Assembly (NCBI GenBank): GCA_043228905.1
Contig: JBHGNT010000012.1
Coordinates: 17,112,001-17,176,000 of the forward strand
Direction: 5' to 3'
Length of the DNA stretch: 64,000 nt
DNA from: Azolla caroliniana
Lineage: Eukaryota; Polypodiophyta
Part shown: piece by piece, positions 45,281 to 59,635 of the stretch
How positions within the stretch are numbered: position 1 is the first letter of the stretch
Layout: the number at the start of each line of letters is the position of its first letter
Position numbers and translations under genes: made by a program
Notes under the pieces: generated by a model
Told to the model about the DNA's origin: nothing
Database searches by the model: none
What the model saw: the letters and a program-made list of their open reading frames with translations, nothing else

Positions 45281-45615
45281 AGTTTAATTGACACATAAAG
45301 ATCTTATTGAGTTCAAGTGGAGGTTAGAAGATAAGAATGCCTATGCTAATAATGTAAAGAACATAGTGTGATTAAATACATGTCGGTTTGACGGACCAAC
45401 CTATTAGATGACGGAGATGAACAATACACTTAATGCATGTGCCATTGGTTTTCAAGAAAGTTTAATTGACACATAAAGAGCTTATTGAGTTCAAGTGGAG
45501 GTTAAAGACAAGAATGCCTATACTAATAATGTAAAGAACATAGTGTGATTAAATACACATAGGTTTGACAGACCGACCTATAAGATGAAGGAGGTGAAGA
45601 ATACCGATGCATGTT
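45281..45615. repeat. Diverged tandem duplication, period about 178 bp
   Basis: AAGAAAGTTTAATTGACACA starts both copies (about 45280 and 45459). Both continue with GAGTTCAAGTGGAGGTTA and AATGTAAAGAACATAGTGTG. Confidence 0.8.
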
Positions 45616-48525
45616 ACCATTATATACAAACCAACAATAGCTAAAAAAGGATAATGGGTTTGATCCAAAGGTGTAAATAGTAGATATTACCAAAAAGTAG
45701 GCATAGGTTCTAGGAAGATGACAATTCATATATTATCAATATGACAAGATGATATCCTCGTGATGAAATATCACAAGATGACATATTACAATTATAGTTG
45801 GACAAGAGACATGTATGTCAAACTAGCGAGCCACGATGTTGAAAAACGAAGAAGGCGCCAATGGATTCAATAGGCACTATAGAGATCTCAAACACTTTAG
45901 AGGCTACAAGTAGACATCCAAGTTCATTTACTCAAGCACTTGTTGTATCCATGTAGGAACAAGTCTACAATCAAGCAATGCTTTCCAAGGAATGTGTAAA
46001 TGATCCAGCCACAAATATGAAAATCAAAAGCAAGAGGGATATATGGATGGAAGACAAGAATAGATCAAAGTTTCATTCTATAAATAGGATAAGTTCCAAA
46101 TTCACCATTTAGATAGATAGAAAGAGACCCTCTATGTGGTAGCCACACCCTCCCTTTAATTGTTTGGTGAATTTGGACACCCTCCCTTCCAAATAGGATA
46201 AGTTCCAAGTTCACCATTATATTGTAGCCACACCCTCCCTTTAATTTTCCCCATTGTAGAGATTCTTTGTTGGTTTTATCTCATAATGAGGTTTCATAGA
46301 ACAAAGTGTGTTAAATTACAGTCTATGAGTGGCAAGCATACATTGGTGTAAAATAGCTAGTACAAAATTTTTACAAGCATTGAGTATGAATAAACATAAG
46401 ATAATTGTTATGGCGGATAAATTGCAGATACTCTATCTTAAACTTTGAGAATCTATATGTTTTTCTAAACACAAACGGCAAATAAATGTACATGGAATCA
46501 CATTTTACTCCAACAACTGGAAGTAAACAAAGTAAAGATGCTTGTAATGTTTTCACCACCATTTTTGAACGATGAAATTTGGGGTTTTGGTCATATTCTG
46601 GTTAGCATTGTTAAAAAATATAATATAATGTGTAGATGCATCAACATTTTGGGTTTATGCCCTTCGAGATGGAATTGACAAGAATGTTTTCGTTAAGTGA
46701 AGGTAGTTGTTGGCCACTGAATGCAAGACTACGCAAAAAGACATGCATGTTCCCAAAAGCTTATCAACTAGTCATATTGGGATTTTTGCACCCTTGACAT
46801 TGAGTGGTAATTTATGCTTCCTCCGACATTTGGGGGATTCTTTCTTTATGATTTTTGGTAGTTTGTCCCACATTTGTACAATGATTTAAAACCTTCACCT
46901 TTCTTCATCATTTCGCTAAAAAGGACATGAACCTCTAATTCAAGGAATTTCACTCTGTTTCTATCGTTTGGAGAAGTGAAAAAAATCAATGGTGATTCGG
47001 GTCTGAAAGTTAGTTATGTCCAAACTAGTTGCTATAGTTTCAAGATTACACGTAATTAGAATGACTCATATCATCTTATCCACGTTAGTTTATTGTAGTG
47101 GGGTTGATAGTAGGTATGGGCTATTGTAATTGTGTCAATGGCAGTTGGCTTCAGTAGGTTGTGGAGGTTTGTGAATACAAGGGAGATGGAGGTGATTCAT
47201 TGTATTTGTGGCCTCTATTGATATTGTTGTCATGATTGATATTGGCATTGTTAGTGTCATAGGTGTTCTGAGGTGATCTCACATACCGATGGATATGACT
47301 CTTTTTCAGACCTACAACCTTTGCTAGAGCATGTGAATGTAAAACAACTACTCTTTGTTAAAGCAAATGTGGGTTCTTTACAAGAGTTGTGGGTGTTGTT
47401 AGATCGCATGCTTTTTGCAAGAGTGCATGGGATTGTGAACAGGTGGGTGATTTGTGAGCCATGTTCTTTGCTAGAACGTGTGTTGTGAGATGAACATGTA
47501 CACTTTGATAGGGTATATATGCGATGGGTGACCGTGTGTTCATTGTTTGAGTAGAAGGGACAAATGTTCTTTGCTAGAGTGCATGGGGTGGGGAAGTGTG
47601 GCACCATGCTCTTTGCTAGAGAACATCTTCACTCCTCAAGTGTGTTAGTCTTCAAAAATGTTGGTTTTTGGTTGTCCTTGATTTCTATTATCATTATCAT
47701 CTAAATATTCAACTGGGTGTGATCATGTGGTCTTTGTCAAACCTTTGGGTTTCTTTTGCTAAGGATGGGATATTCTTTGAGCCCCTTTTTGGCCATGTCA
47801 ATGTCCTTTGTATGGTTTTTTGTTTGGGCGCATTGTTGTTTTTTGTGAACATATGGAGTTTTGTAGGCATATAGTGCACTTCCGGGACAGTTCAACTAAA
47901 TGTGAGATGTCTGTTATGTCTTGCGAACACACTGGTCTAATGTAAAACATCTTGTGTCTTGTGAATGATGAACACATTACTCCTTGATCGATCAATATGT
48001 GGGTCATCTTATGCGGATGTGACTCTAAATTGCGAATCTGTAACTCAATGGTGAGAACAAGTGTGGTAACACACTACTAGAGAACGCGACGATGTTTATT
48101 GGTGATGAAAGGGAGTGGGACTTGTTGCAAAAGTGAGAATGTGTGGGATGACAATTGCCCAGGTGAGGATGGAGTTAGAGATGGTGATGATGCAAGTGAA
48201 GGCGTGGAGTGAGGACTCCAACATTCTTTACGTTGTTTATTACCTTTTTCTTTCTCAATAGGTGATGTACATATTTAGCAAGGGAGATACATGAAATCAG
48301 CATAAACAAGAGAGGGAGAGATAGACAAACAAACAGGTTCTACAATCAACAGAAGAGATCAAATAGAACCAATGGGACCAAAAATGGAACATTTTCATAT
48401 TGTGGCTAAGTAGTGACTCTAGAAGATTAATAATTTGGTTTATGAATGTTGAGATTGAAGGCACACACACTATGACTAAGAGAGAAATTTGTGCACAAAC
48501 TAGATTAGATTGGAAATGTGTGGAA

Positions 48526-48905
48526 AGCATTATATCAAATTGCAAACTCAGGTCCATGAACTTTGTTCAATGTACAATATGCATTTTTACCATAATTGTT
48601 GGAGGAGCATTATATCAAATTGCAAACTCAGGTCCATGAACTTTGTTCAATGTACAATATGCATTTTTACCATAATTGTTGGAGGAGCATTATATCAAAT
48701 TGCAAACTCAGATTCATGAACTTGTTGAATGTACAATACACATGTTATTATAATTGTTGGAAGAGCATTGTATCAAATTGCAAACTCAGATTCATGAATT
48801 TGTTCAATGAAAAAAAACGAACTTTATCATTATAGTTGGAGGAGCATTATATCAAATTGCAAACTCAGATTCATGAATTTTCAGGACACAATATGCATTT
48901 TACCA
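48526..48905 (+). repeat. 80-bp minisatellite, five copies
   Basis: GCATTATATCAAATTGCAAA recurs at about 48528, 48608, 48688, 48765 and 48843. The first two units are nearly identical and later ones diverge. Each unit ends TAATTGTTGGAGGA or a variant. The open frame across it is a repeat artefact. Confidence 0.88.
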
Positions 48906-49255
48906 CAACCGTTGGACGAGAAAAGATAGGAAGAAGATTAGCGGCTGAGGGTGAAGACATTAAAAAACTGATCAGATGAGGATAATGAGTGGATTGGAGG
49001 AGGAAAATGAGCGTGGGAACAAACTCTTTAATTTTTTACCTTTTGAGTGTTACAGCAATTAACAGAAATGATTTATTAACAATGTGTCCACAAATGCTTC
49101 CCAAAGTCATGGCACATCGACCAGTTTAGAAAAGATACAAAGTTAGAGTAATATTGATCATTAAAAGGGAATCAAAGATATTGATGTTTTTTTTGTATGC
49201 TGGTTGGATATCCAATCACAACTGTTTTGTCATGATTCAAAAGGTCCTTGGAAAC

Positions 49256-53088
<3,833 letters not shown>

Positions 53089-53290
53089 GTCCTTCTGTCT
53101 CTCTGTCTCTGTCTCTGTCTCTCAATGTATCTGAGTCTGTGTTTTCTCTTCGTCTCAGTATGTATATGTACATACTCTGTTCTCACAGAGAGGTGCATTT
53201 TCCTCTCTCTACAAATGTAATTACTAATAATTAATACACACAAAATCCCATTTCCTCTCTCTTAGACATACATACTGATACATACATATG

Positions 53291-53305
53291 TATAATTTAT
53301 AAATG
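53291..53305 (-). promoter_or_regulatory. Possible TATA box of the Rossmann gene
   Basis: On the minus strand TTTATAAATTATA lies about 205 bases before the start codon. A GA/CA-rich leader runs between them. Assigned by position only. Confidence 0.35.
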
Positions 53306-53544
53306 TAATGCAATTTTTCTTGAGGGATGGCACAAACCTCCTGGAAGAAGAAAGAATTGATTCTGGGGGCGGAGTCGCGACCAATTCTCAATTTGATTCT
53401 GTTGCCCACATAATGAATGAATGAATGAATGAATGAATCCATCGAGAGTCTCCGAATGTATCCGAGACTGTTGAACATGAAAGCCCAATATTTCTTATTA
53501 CCTCCCGAGAATAAGAAACTGAGTATCGTGACTTTGAGTGACAC

Positions 53545-54419
53545 TAAGCAACTGTTGTAAGATTGAATGACTTGGGAAGCATGTGCCACACCCATAAAGT
53601 CTGCATTGATATTGAGGAGCTATTGGTAACAATTGGCAACGATTCGGTTTGAACGAAACCGAACTGTGAAATAGCAGCTTACCGGTTAAAACTGTTTGGT
53701 TTGGTTAAGTTCAGGTTTAGGTTTAGGTTTTTGTTAACGGTTCAGTTTGGTTTGTGGTTTACAAGTTTAGTTTGAGCCTTTATCGGTTTACCGGTTTTCA
53801 ATTAAAACGGTTTGATAGTTTAGGATTGACACTCAGTAATTTTCTTAAATATTTTTTTGAACATTTTAAGCCTAAATTTGATCTTTTAAGAAAAAACCTT
53901 AAATTTTGGAAAATTAAAATTTGAAATATTGAAAAATGTGAAATTTTGGATTTTGACCTAACTTGAAAACCAAAACCGAATCGCGAAACCATGGTTTTAA
54001 CGGTTTATAGGTTTGAATGTCTCTAAAACCGTTTGGTTTGAGCTTGAATTTTTTTTTGTAACGGTTTAGTTTAAATGGTTGTGGTTAAAACGGTTTCGTG
54101 GTTCGGTTCTATTCGATTTTAAATGATTTGAGTTTAACACTCTTGAACCAAACCAAACAGTTGTCAATTGCTAGCTATCGGATTAGATGACTTTGGGAAG
54201 CTTGCACATACCCATAAGAAGTCTGCATTGATACTTGGGAGTTATTAGATTAAATGACTTAGGAAGCATATTGAAATTTGATACCATGGAGCTATCAGAT
54301 TTGAATGACTTGCGAAGCATGCACATGCCCATAAGAAGCATGCATTGGTATTGAGGAGTTGTAAGATTGAATAACTTGGTAAGCATTCATGCACCCATAA
54401 GAAGTTTGTGCATTGATAG
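53545..54419. repeat. Degenerate tandem array split by a hAT-like element
   Basis: Units of about 60 bp carry GATTGAATGACTTGGGAAGC, CACCCATAAGAAG and GCATTGATATTGAGGAG. One unit lies left of the insertion (about 53560-53618) and four lie right (54174-54419). The right end is cut by the gypsy-A LTR at 54420. Confidence 0.75.
53627..54173. mobile_element. hAT-like non-autonomous element, 547 bp
   Basis: The ends are inverted repeats, TAACAATTGGCAAC and the complement of GTTGTCAATTGCTA. They are flanked by an 8-bp duplication (GCTATTGG at 53619-53626 and GCTATCGG at 54174-54181, seven of eight matching). An 8-bp duplication is the mark of hAT transposons. The interior is rich in CGGTTTGGTTT motifs near both ends, as in several plant hAT families. 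No transposase is encoded. Confidence 0.75.
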
Positions 54420-54863
54420 TGTTAGAGTTATGATAAGCATATGATAAGGATAAAAGATAGATAGATAGAAAGGAGAGAGAGAAAGAAGGGTGTTGATCCA
54501 CCCGACCACCCCTGAGCAAGGGGATCAAGACGGACTCAAGCCTCGATCAGCGTCCCATACCACCGTCGTGGCGTCAAGTCATACTTGGTGCTGGCGCGCT
54601 CGCTACAAGAGTTGACCCACCACGAAACAGAGTCTCGACATAGTCAAGATATCATGAAATGAGGGTAGCTAGGCCTCATATTTATAGCGATACCCAAGGC
54701 CCCAAGCAAGTTCACACTTGGCCTAATGGGTTGTCTCAATCCTGAGGATTAAAAGTAATCCTCCCCTTCTTTACAAGCTCGTTTAACCCTCACACTTATC
54801 CCCGTGTATAGAATACTACGGTAAATTCTCACCATGAGATATTATATGGTCATGCCCGTAACA
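54420..54863 (-). repeat. Gypsy-A copy c, 3' LTR
   Basis: The ends are TGTTAGAGTTATG and GCCCGTAACA. The sequence shares the full gypsy-A LTR body but differs from the 5' LTR at many sites, so the insertion is not recent. Confidence 0.85.
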
Positions 54864-56171
54864 TACTCTCCCTCTTTAAAACATTGCACTCTTGCAATGG
54901 AAAGTTAGGGAAGTTAGTTCTAACAGTATTTTCGCGTTCCCATGTGGCATCTTTGATAGATTTATCCATCCATTTAATTTTATATTCTCGGATTATTTTA
55001 GTACGCAGATTTTTTGTTTTAACATCGAGAATTCTTTCTGGTACATGTGGTTTAGAAGATAATTCTTTAGTAGTAACCAAAGTTTCAATTGTAATTGTAT
55101 TGTCGCCAGAACCTAGAAGTTCTTTTAAACGACTTACATGAAAAACTAGATAAATTTCAATGCCATCGGGAAGAGTGAGATGATAGGTTGATGAACCAAT
55201 GCGTTTGAGGACTTGAAAAGGTTCACAAACCGTGGGGCTAACTTAGCACACTTACCCGTAGACAATGTTTTAGAATTGTGAGGTACACGCAAAAATACCT
55301 TCTGTCCAAGGTTGAATACACAAGGTTGCCTATTATGATCAGCGTAAAAACACGCTCTATCTTGAGCTGTTTTTATATTATCTCGTGCAGTATGTAACAT
55401 ATCTTGCATATCCCGAATAAATTTTTGCGTACTTCACAACTCATCATAATGTATATTAACATCAATCAGGGCTCGTGGTTGAAAACCATACATCAACATA
55501 AAACGACTATATCCCGTCGACATATGCTGGGAGTTGTTATAAGCAAACTCCAAATTTGGGAGATAACGTTCCCATTTTGTTGGTTTTGCACCAACATACG
55601 CTCGAAGCATGTCCTCAATAATTTGATTTACTTGTTCTGTCTGTCCATCGGATTGAGGATGATCCGTGGAGCTCATGCTCAATGTAGTTTCTAACTTCTT
55701 AAAGATTTGCGTCCAGAAGTCACTAGTAAAATTTGGATCTCGATCACTCACAATATCCATCAATAACCCATAAAAACGAAATAACTCGTCAACAAATTGG
55801 TAAGCCAATTCAGGAGTTGTTATCGTGGTTTTAGTAGCAATAAATCTGGCCATTTTAGTTAGTCGATCAACCACAACCCAGATGGCATCATGGCCTTTTT
55901 GGGTGCGAGGAAGGCTAACAATAAAATCAATGGATATACGTTCCCACTTATTATTGGGAATGTCCAAGGGATGTAAAAGTCCTACGGCTTTAAGTTGCTC
56001 GGCTTTGTTAACATGACATTGGTGACATTTAGTAGAGCAGACCGTTAGCAATGTGGAAGGAAGGAAATTTTGTATTTGTAAGAAATACGACTCAATGGAG
56101 ATTGCTCCAGGAGGATTTCCTTGAGTTCCTTTCGCTTGAGCGGATGACATCGGGTCGTTATTCTGAGCCAT
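54864..56171 (-). pseudogene. Gypsy-A copy c gag-integrase fusion with chromodomain-like end
   Basis: The frame starts MAQNNDPMSSAQAKGTQGNP at 56171. After SIESYFLQIQNFLP it passes directly into the integrase zinc-finger end (CHQCHVNKAEQ). The catalytic core shows DFIVSLPRTQ, IVSDRDPNFTSDFW and HPQSDGQTEQVNQ. The first frame ends at 55434. Later parts are shifted: FNLGQKVFLRV (55409-55146), then PERILDVKTK and DATWERE (55080-54864). The last block resembles the chromodomain of plant chromoviruses. It lacks reverse transcriptase and cannot replicate alone. Confidence 0.82.
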
Positions 56172-57184
56172 TGAATGATTATTTCTGGCAAAGAAATAGG
56201 ATAAGGTCAGACAAATAGGCATAACATCATGTCGTGATGTAAACATATCATGGGCAAACATTAATCAATATCATGATCTCACGTCAATACCCCTCTAGAC
56301 GTATAAGATGAGGTTCAAGGTCAGGTTACTATGGTAACACAAAGGTGTTTTAAAAACCATGGGGGTGACAAATGAATGTCTTTCCCTAATCTCTATATTG
56401 ATTTTTTCATGGCGGCTCCCCGAGGCTCAACCATGTATGTTTGTGTCATGAATAGTTTATACACGAAAAAAATGTTAACAATAACCTATGTTTTTGTGCC
56501 CACATATGTGGTTTCGGCTCTTTATGTCCTATTACAAGGACCCCGAGGTGTACTTAGACCTAAAGTCTAAACATGTACTATAGTCATATGTATCAATAAT
56601 GTTGTATGATCTTGGTCATATTTGAACTCGAGACCTCGAGAACAAATGCATTAAACCCTTGAGCTAACCAAATAAGTTGCACGTGTTGAATATTAAATGT
56701 TTTATGCGTATAAGAGATATGTGAGGCATTTGCCCATATATGTTTTTTAAAAAGAAACATATATGTCAAGAGTCGTTATTTCCCTCTCATTTACCACAAA
56801 CTATGTTGGTACGTTACCTAACGTCAAGTCTCATAATTACGAAGACATACGCCAAAGTGCAACCCAATGGTCAAGCGAAATGAGCCCTCTTTTCATAGTA
56901 TGCCCACGTGGCCCATCACATGGTTACGTCACTACGAATGCCTTTCGTAAGAATGATGCATGGTGGCATCGTATCCATGTAATGAGGGAGGGATGTTGGA
57001 TATGTGTGTCATAGGAGCGACCTCACATGAAGTGGGTCAAGCCCTACGTTCTCAACATCATTGTGGCTAAGAGCATTTCATTACGTAACGAAATCAAAGT
57101 GATTAACGAGGATGTCAACAAAAAAAAATTGTTGAAAAAAGGATGATGACTACGCCATTCTCACATAAATGTGAGGACGGAAAC

Positions 57185-57596
57185 TGTTGAGAGACAAGCT
57201 CAACATCGGCCGGATCGGCTGAAGAAGCCGAGGACCGGATCGGCTGAAGAAGCCGAGGACCGGATCGGTTGGGACCGATCGGTTAGGCCGAGTGCGTAAA
57301 CCGGGAGGTCGTTAGGAAAGATATTCCGTGAGGAATATATTTGGGAGTTAGTGTAGGAGCTCTTGAGGAGCATTGAAGTACTGTCAGTACTTCGGTCAGT
57401 CCTTCTAGGACTTGTATAAAAGTGTTCACTGAGCACGTCTTATGTACAGACAGGAGTATTATTATTGAATATATTTTTTGTGTCTACTCTCTCTGTCTCT
57501 CCTGTGTATACCGTGTAAGCTCAAGCTCTCCATTGAACCTGAGTTTCCTTCCTTCTGTTCGGTCTTCATACCTGCTTCCGCACGCTACTTTCTACA
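57185..57596 (+). repeat. Copia-1-family solo LTR
   Basis: The 412-bp LTR runs from TGTTGAGAGACAAGCTC to TTTCTACA with an exact GAAAC target duplication (57180-57184 and 57597-57601). It matches the copia-1 LTR at 1355-1705 and 6870-6941 at its start, CT tract and end (GCTCTCCATTGAACCTG, GCTTCCGCAC). It contains a short tandem duplication with CGGATCGGCTGAAGAAGCCG. It lies in the gypsy-A leader, so it inserted after gypsy-A. Confidence 0.9.
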
Positions 57597-57845
57597 GAAA
57601 CCAAGATCCTTTCCTCGAAAAGGACAACATTCGATATAAAGATCACGTAATATCAAATACACACATATGTTTATTTATCACATATATACAATCAAATACA
57701 TATACACGTGACCACATATGCGTATATTAAAAAAATCGTAACATCAAATAGCCAACATATGATGAAATCGAGACACGTAATCGAGGCATATAGCCTCGAC
57801 GCACACGAAACATCCAAAATTAAGAGTTAATCGTAATATGCAATT

Positions 57846-58027
57846 GAGGTATTGACCTCTTACACATATGACACCAAACACATATCATTTACATAGAAAT
57901 CAAGGTATTGACCTCATACGCAAACGTAACATATGTATGTGAACGTAATACGCAATTGAGGTATTAACCTCGTATGCATACGACACTAATCACATATTAA
58001 ATATATGTCAAATGAGGTATTGACCTT
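57846..58027 (-). repeat. Four palindromes at 56-bp period in the gypsy-A copy c leader
   Basis: GAGGTATTGACCTC or one-base variants occur at 57846, 57902, 57958 and 58014, exactly 56 bp apart. A further palindrome, CGAGGCATATAGCCTCG, lies at 57782-57798. They match the set at 14664-14845. Confidence 0.75.
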
Positions 58028-58273
58028 ATACATATATGTAAACGTTTTATACAACCAATTAATTACCACTCCAACATCATTGAATCAATGAGAAAAAATT
58101 ACATATTGACCATATACATTATTAGATGGGAGAAGAAAAAATACAAAAAAAAACAAGAAAGAGTTACTGAAGTTCCTTTGCTGATCGTTATCTGGATCAA
58201 GGTCGACCGCATGTCGATTGATCACCATTCATCAAGAAGACAAAAACAAACAAAGGAAACATTGGAAACATAA

Positions 58274-58285
58274 GCTCTGATACCA
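58274..58285 (-). promoter_or_regulatory. Primer-binding site of gypsy-A copy c
   Basis: GCTCTGATACCA on the plus strand is the complement of an initiator tRNA-Met site. It lies two bases from the 5' LTR. Confidence 0.88.
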
Positions 58286-58287
58286 AC

Positions 58288-58739
58288 TGTTAGAGTTATG
58301 ATCTAAAGTAAGCATATGATAAGGATAAAAGATAGATAGATAGAAAGGAGAGAGAGAATGAAGGGTGTTGATCCACCCAACCACCCTCGAGCAAAGGGAT
58401 CGTGATCGACTCGAGCCTCGATCGGCGTCCCATACCACCGTCGTGGCGTCGAGTCGTACCTAGTGTTGGCGTGCTCGCTACAAGAGTTGACCCACCACGA
58501 AACAGAGTCTCAACGTAGTCAAGATATCATGAAATGAGGGTAGCTAGGCCTCATATTTAAAGTGATACCCAAGGCCCCCATGCAAGTTCACACTTGGCCT
58601 AATGGGTTGTCTCAATCCCGAGGATTAAAAGTAATTCTCCCCTTCTTTACACTCTCGTTTAACCCTCACACTTATCCACGTGTATAGAATACTATGGTAA
58701 ATTCACACCACGGGATATTATATGGTCATGCCCATAACA
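58288..58739 (-). repeat. Gypsy-A copy c, 5' LTR
   Basis: The LTR is 452 bp with ends TGTTAGAG and CCATAACA. It is the best-preserved gypsy-A LTR in the window. Confidence 0.87.
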
Positions 58740-59197
58740 GTTAGTGTGGAATTGTAAGATTTAATGGCATCCGCTATTGTGATGTGGGAAATGCATAGGA
58801 GGAATTAAGTTAAACCAAGAATATTAAAAAAAAGGTTGAATGATAGATCAAGGATGTGGTGAGAAAGAGATATCTCAAAAAAGGCTTAGCTCAATTGATA
58901 TAATTGTGTGTTTTCACAAAACAAAAGCACATGGAGTGTGCTAAAATAAAAAAGGCAATGTGACCATCGCTCGTTGAGACGTTGAACCAAAACTCGGCGA
59001 TATACCCCTGAAGCTCTACTCGTGATCTTATCCCCTCCGTTTACCCATATCTTCATCCTATCCTTCTTCTATCTATTGTTTACTACATTAACGGAGCCGA
59101 GAATTATCTTGTTGTACTATTACTTATAAAATTTAATATTTATTTTGCTATTTTGTGAAAATCCTTGTTTGAGTATTTGGCATGAAGACTTCTCCAT
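58740..59197. other. Intergenic sequence, nothing recognised
   Basis: AT-rich sequence between the gypsy-A element and the large inverted repeat. I see no gene, RNA or element end here. Confidence 0.6.
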
Positions 59198-59635
59198 GAA
59201 AATTTGATGTTCAATTGTGAGAGTATTTCAAGGTTGTTTTCTCTTAGACGATCAAGCCTAATCAATAGAGCTCAAGGTTTTTAACCTTGTGGTCATGGGT
59301 TAGAACCCCATTGTTGATAATCACTCTATATTATCGGTGTGATGAGTTTCCCAATGAAATGATTCAGTGACTTGTTTTACATGCCGCCTTCTCCAAAATT
59401 CCATTGCAAGAGTTAGGACACAAAGTTACATGAATTTTGGAGAAGGCGGCATGTAAAACAAGTCACCAAATCATTTCATTGGGAAACTCATCACACCGAT
59501 AATATAGAGTGATTATCAACAATGGGGTTCTAACCCATGACCACAAGGTCAAAAACCTTGAGCTCTATTGATTAAGCTTGATCGTCTAAGAAAAAACAAC
59601 CTTGAAATACTCTCACAGTTGAACATCAAATTTTC
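59198..59635. repeat. Large inverted repeat from a tRNA-Lys-derived sequence
   Basis: Arms 59198-59401 and 59432-59635 are about 204 bp, pair with only a handful of mismatches, and are separated by about 30 bp. Each arm contains a tRNA-Lys-like body: AGAGCTCAAGG, an anticodon-loop region TTTTTAACC, CTTGTGGTCATGG and GTTAGAACCCC. The acceptor arm is not conserved. A transcript would fold into a long, nearly perfect hairpin. It may be an inverted SINE pair or a foldback element. Confidence 0.85.

Larger units (their letters stand above)
41126..49255. other. AT-rich intergenic region without recognisable genes
   Basis: No frame with homology was found. Short CT runs occur at 41729-41750, 42078-42094 and 43062-43080. 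Other items are listed separately: a tRNA-like pair at 42195-42345, a duplicated segment at 45281-45615 and an 80-bp minisatellite at 48526-48905. A loose repeat of TGTTCTTTGCTAGAG with GTGCATGGG occurs at 47400-47640. Confidence 0.65.
54420..58739 (-). mobile_element. Gypsy-A copy c, internally deleted element with both LTRs
   Basis: The 3' LTR is 54420-54863 (444 bp) and the 5' LTR 58288-58739 (452 bp). Flanks are GATAG and GTTAG (four of five matching). The primer-binding site at 58274-58285 is perfect (GCTCTGATACCA), and the minus-strand polypurine tract next to 54863 is AAAGAGGGAGAGTA. The interior keeps the leader, the gag start, an integrase and a chromodomain-like end. Everything between gag and integrase (protease, reverse transcriptase, RNase H) is missing. 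A solo LTR of the copia-1 family sits in the leader. Confidence 0.88.

Noticed and set aside
47257-47607. A 116-codon minus-strand frame
   Set aside because: It lies over a loose repeat of TGTTCTTTGCTAGAG, with no recognisable domain and no splice or promoter support.
48400-48835. Plus-strand frames with a repeated Met-Asn-Phe-Val-Gln motif
   Set aside because: They are explained by the 80-bp minisatellite.
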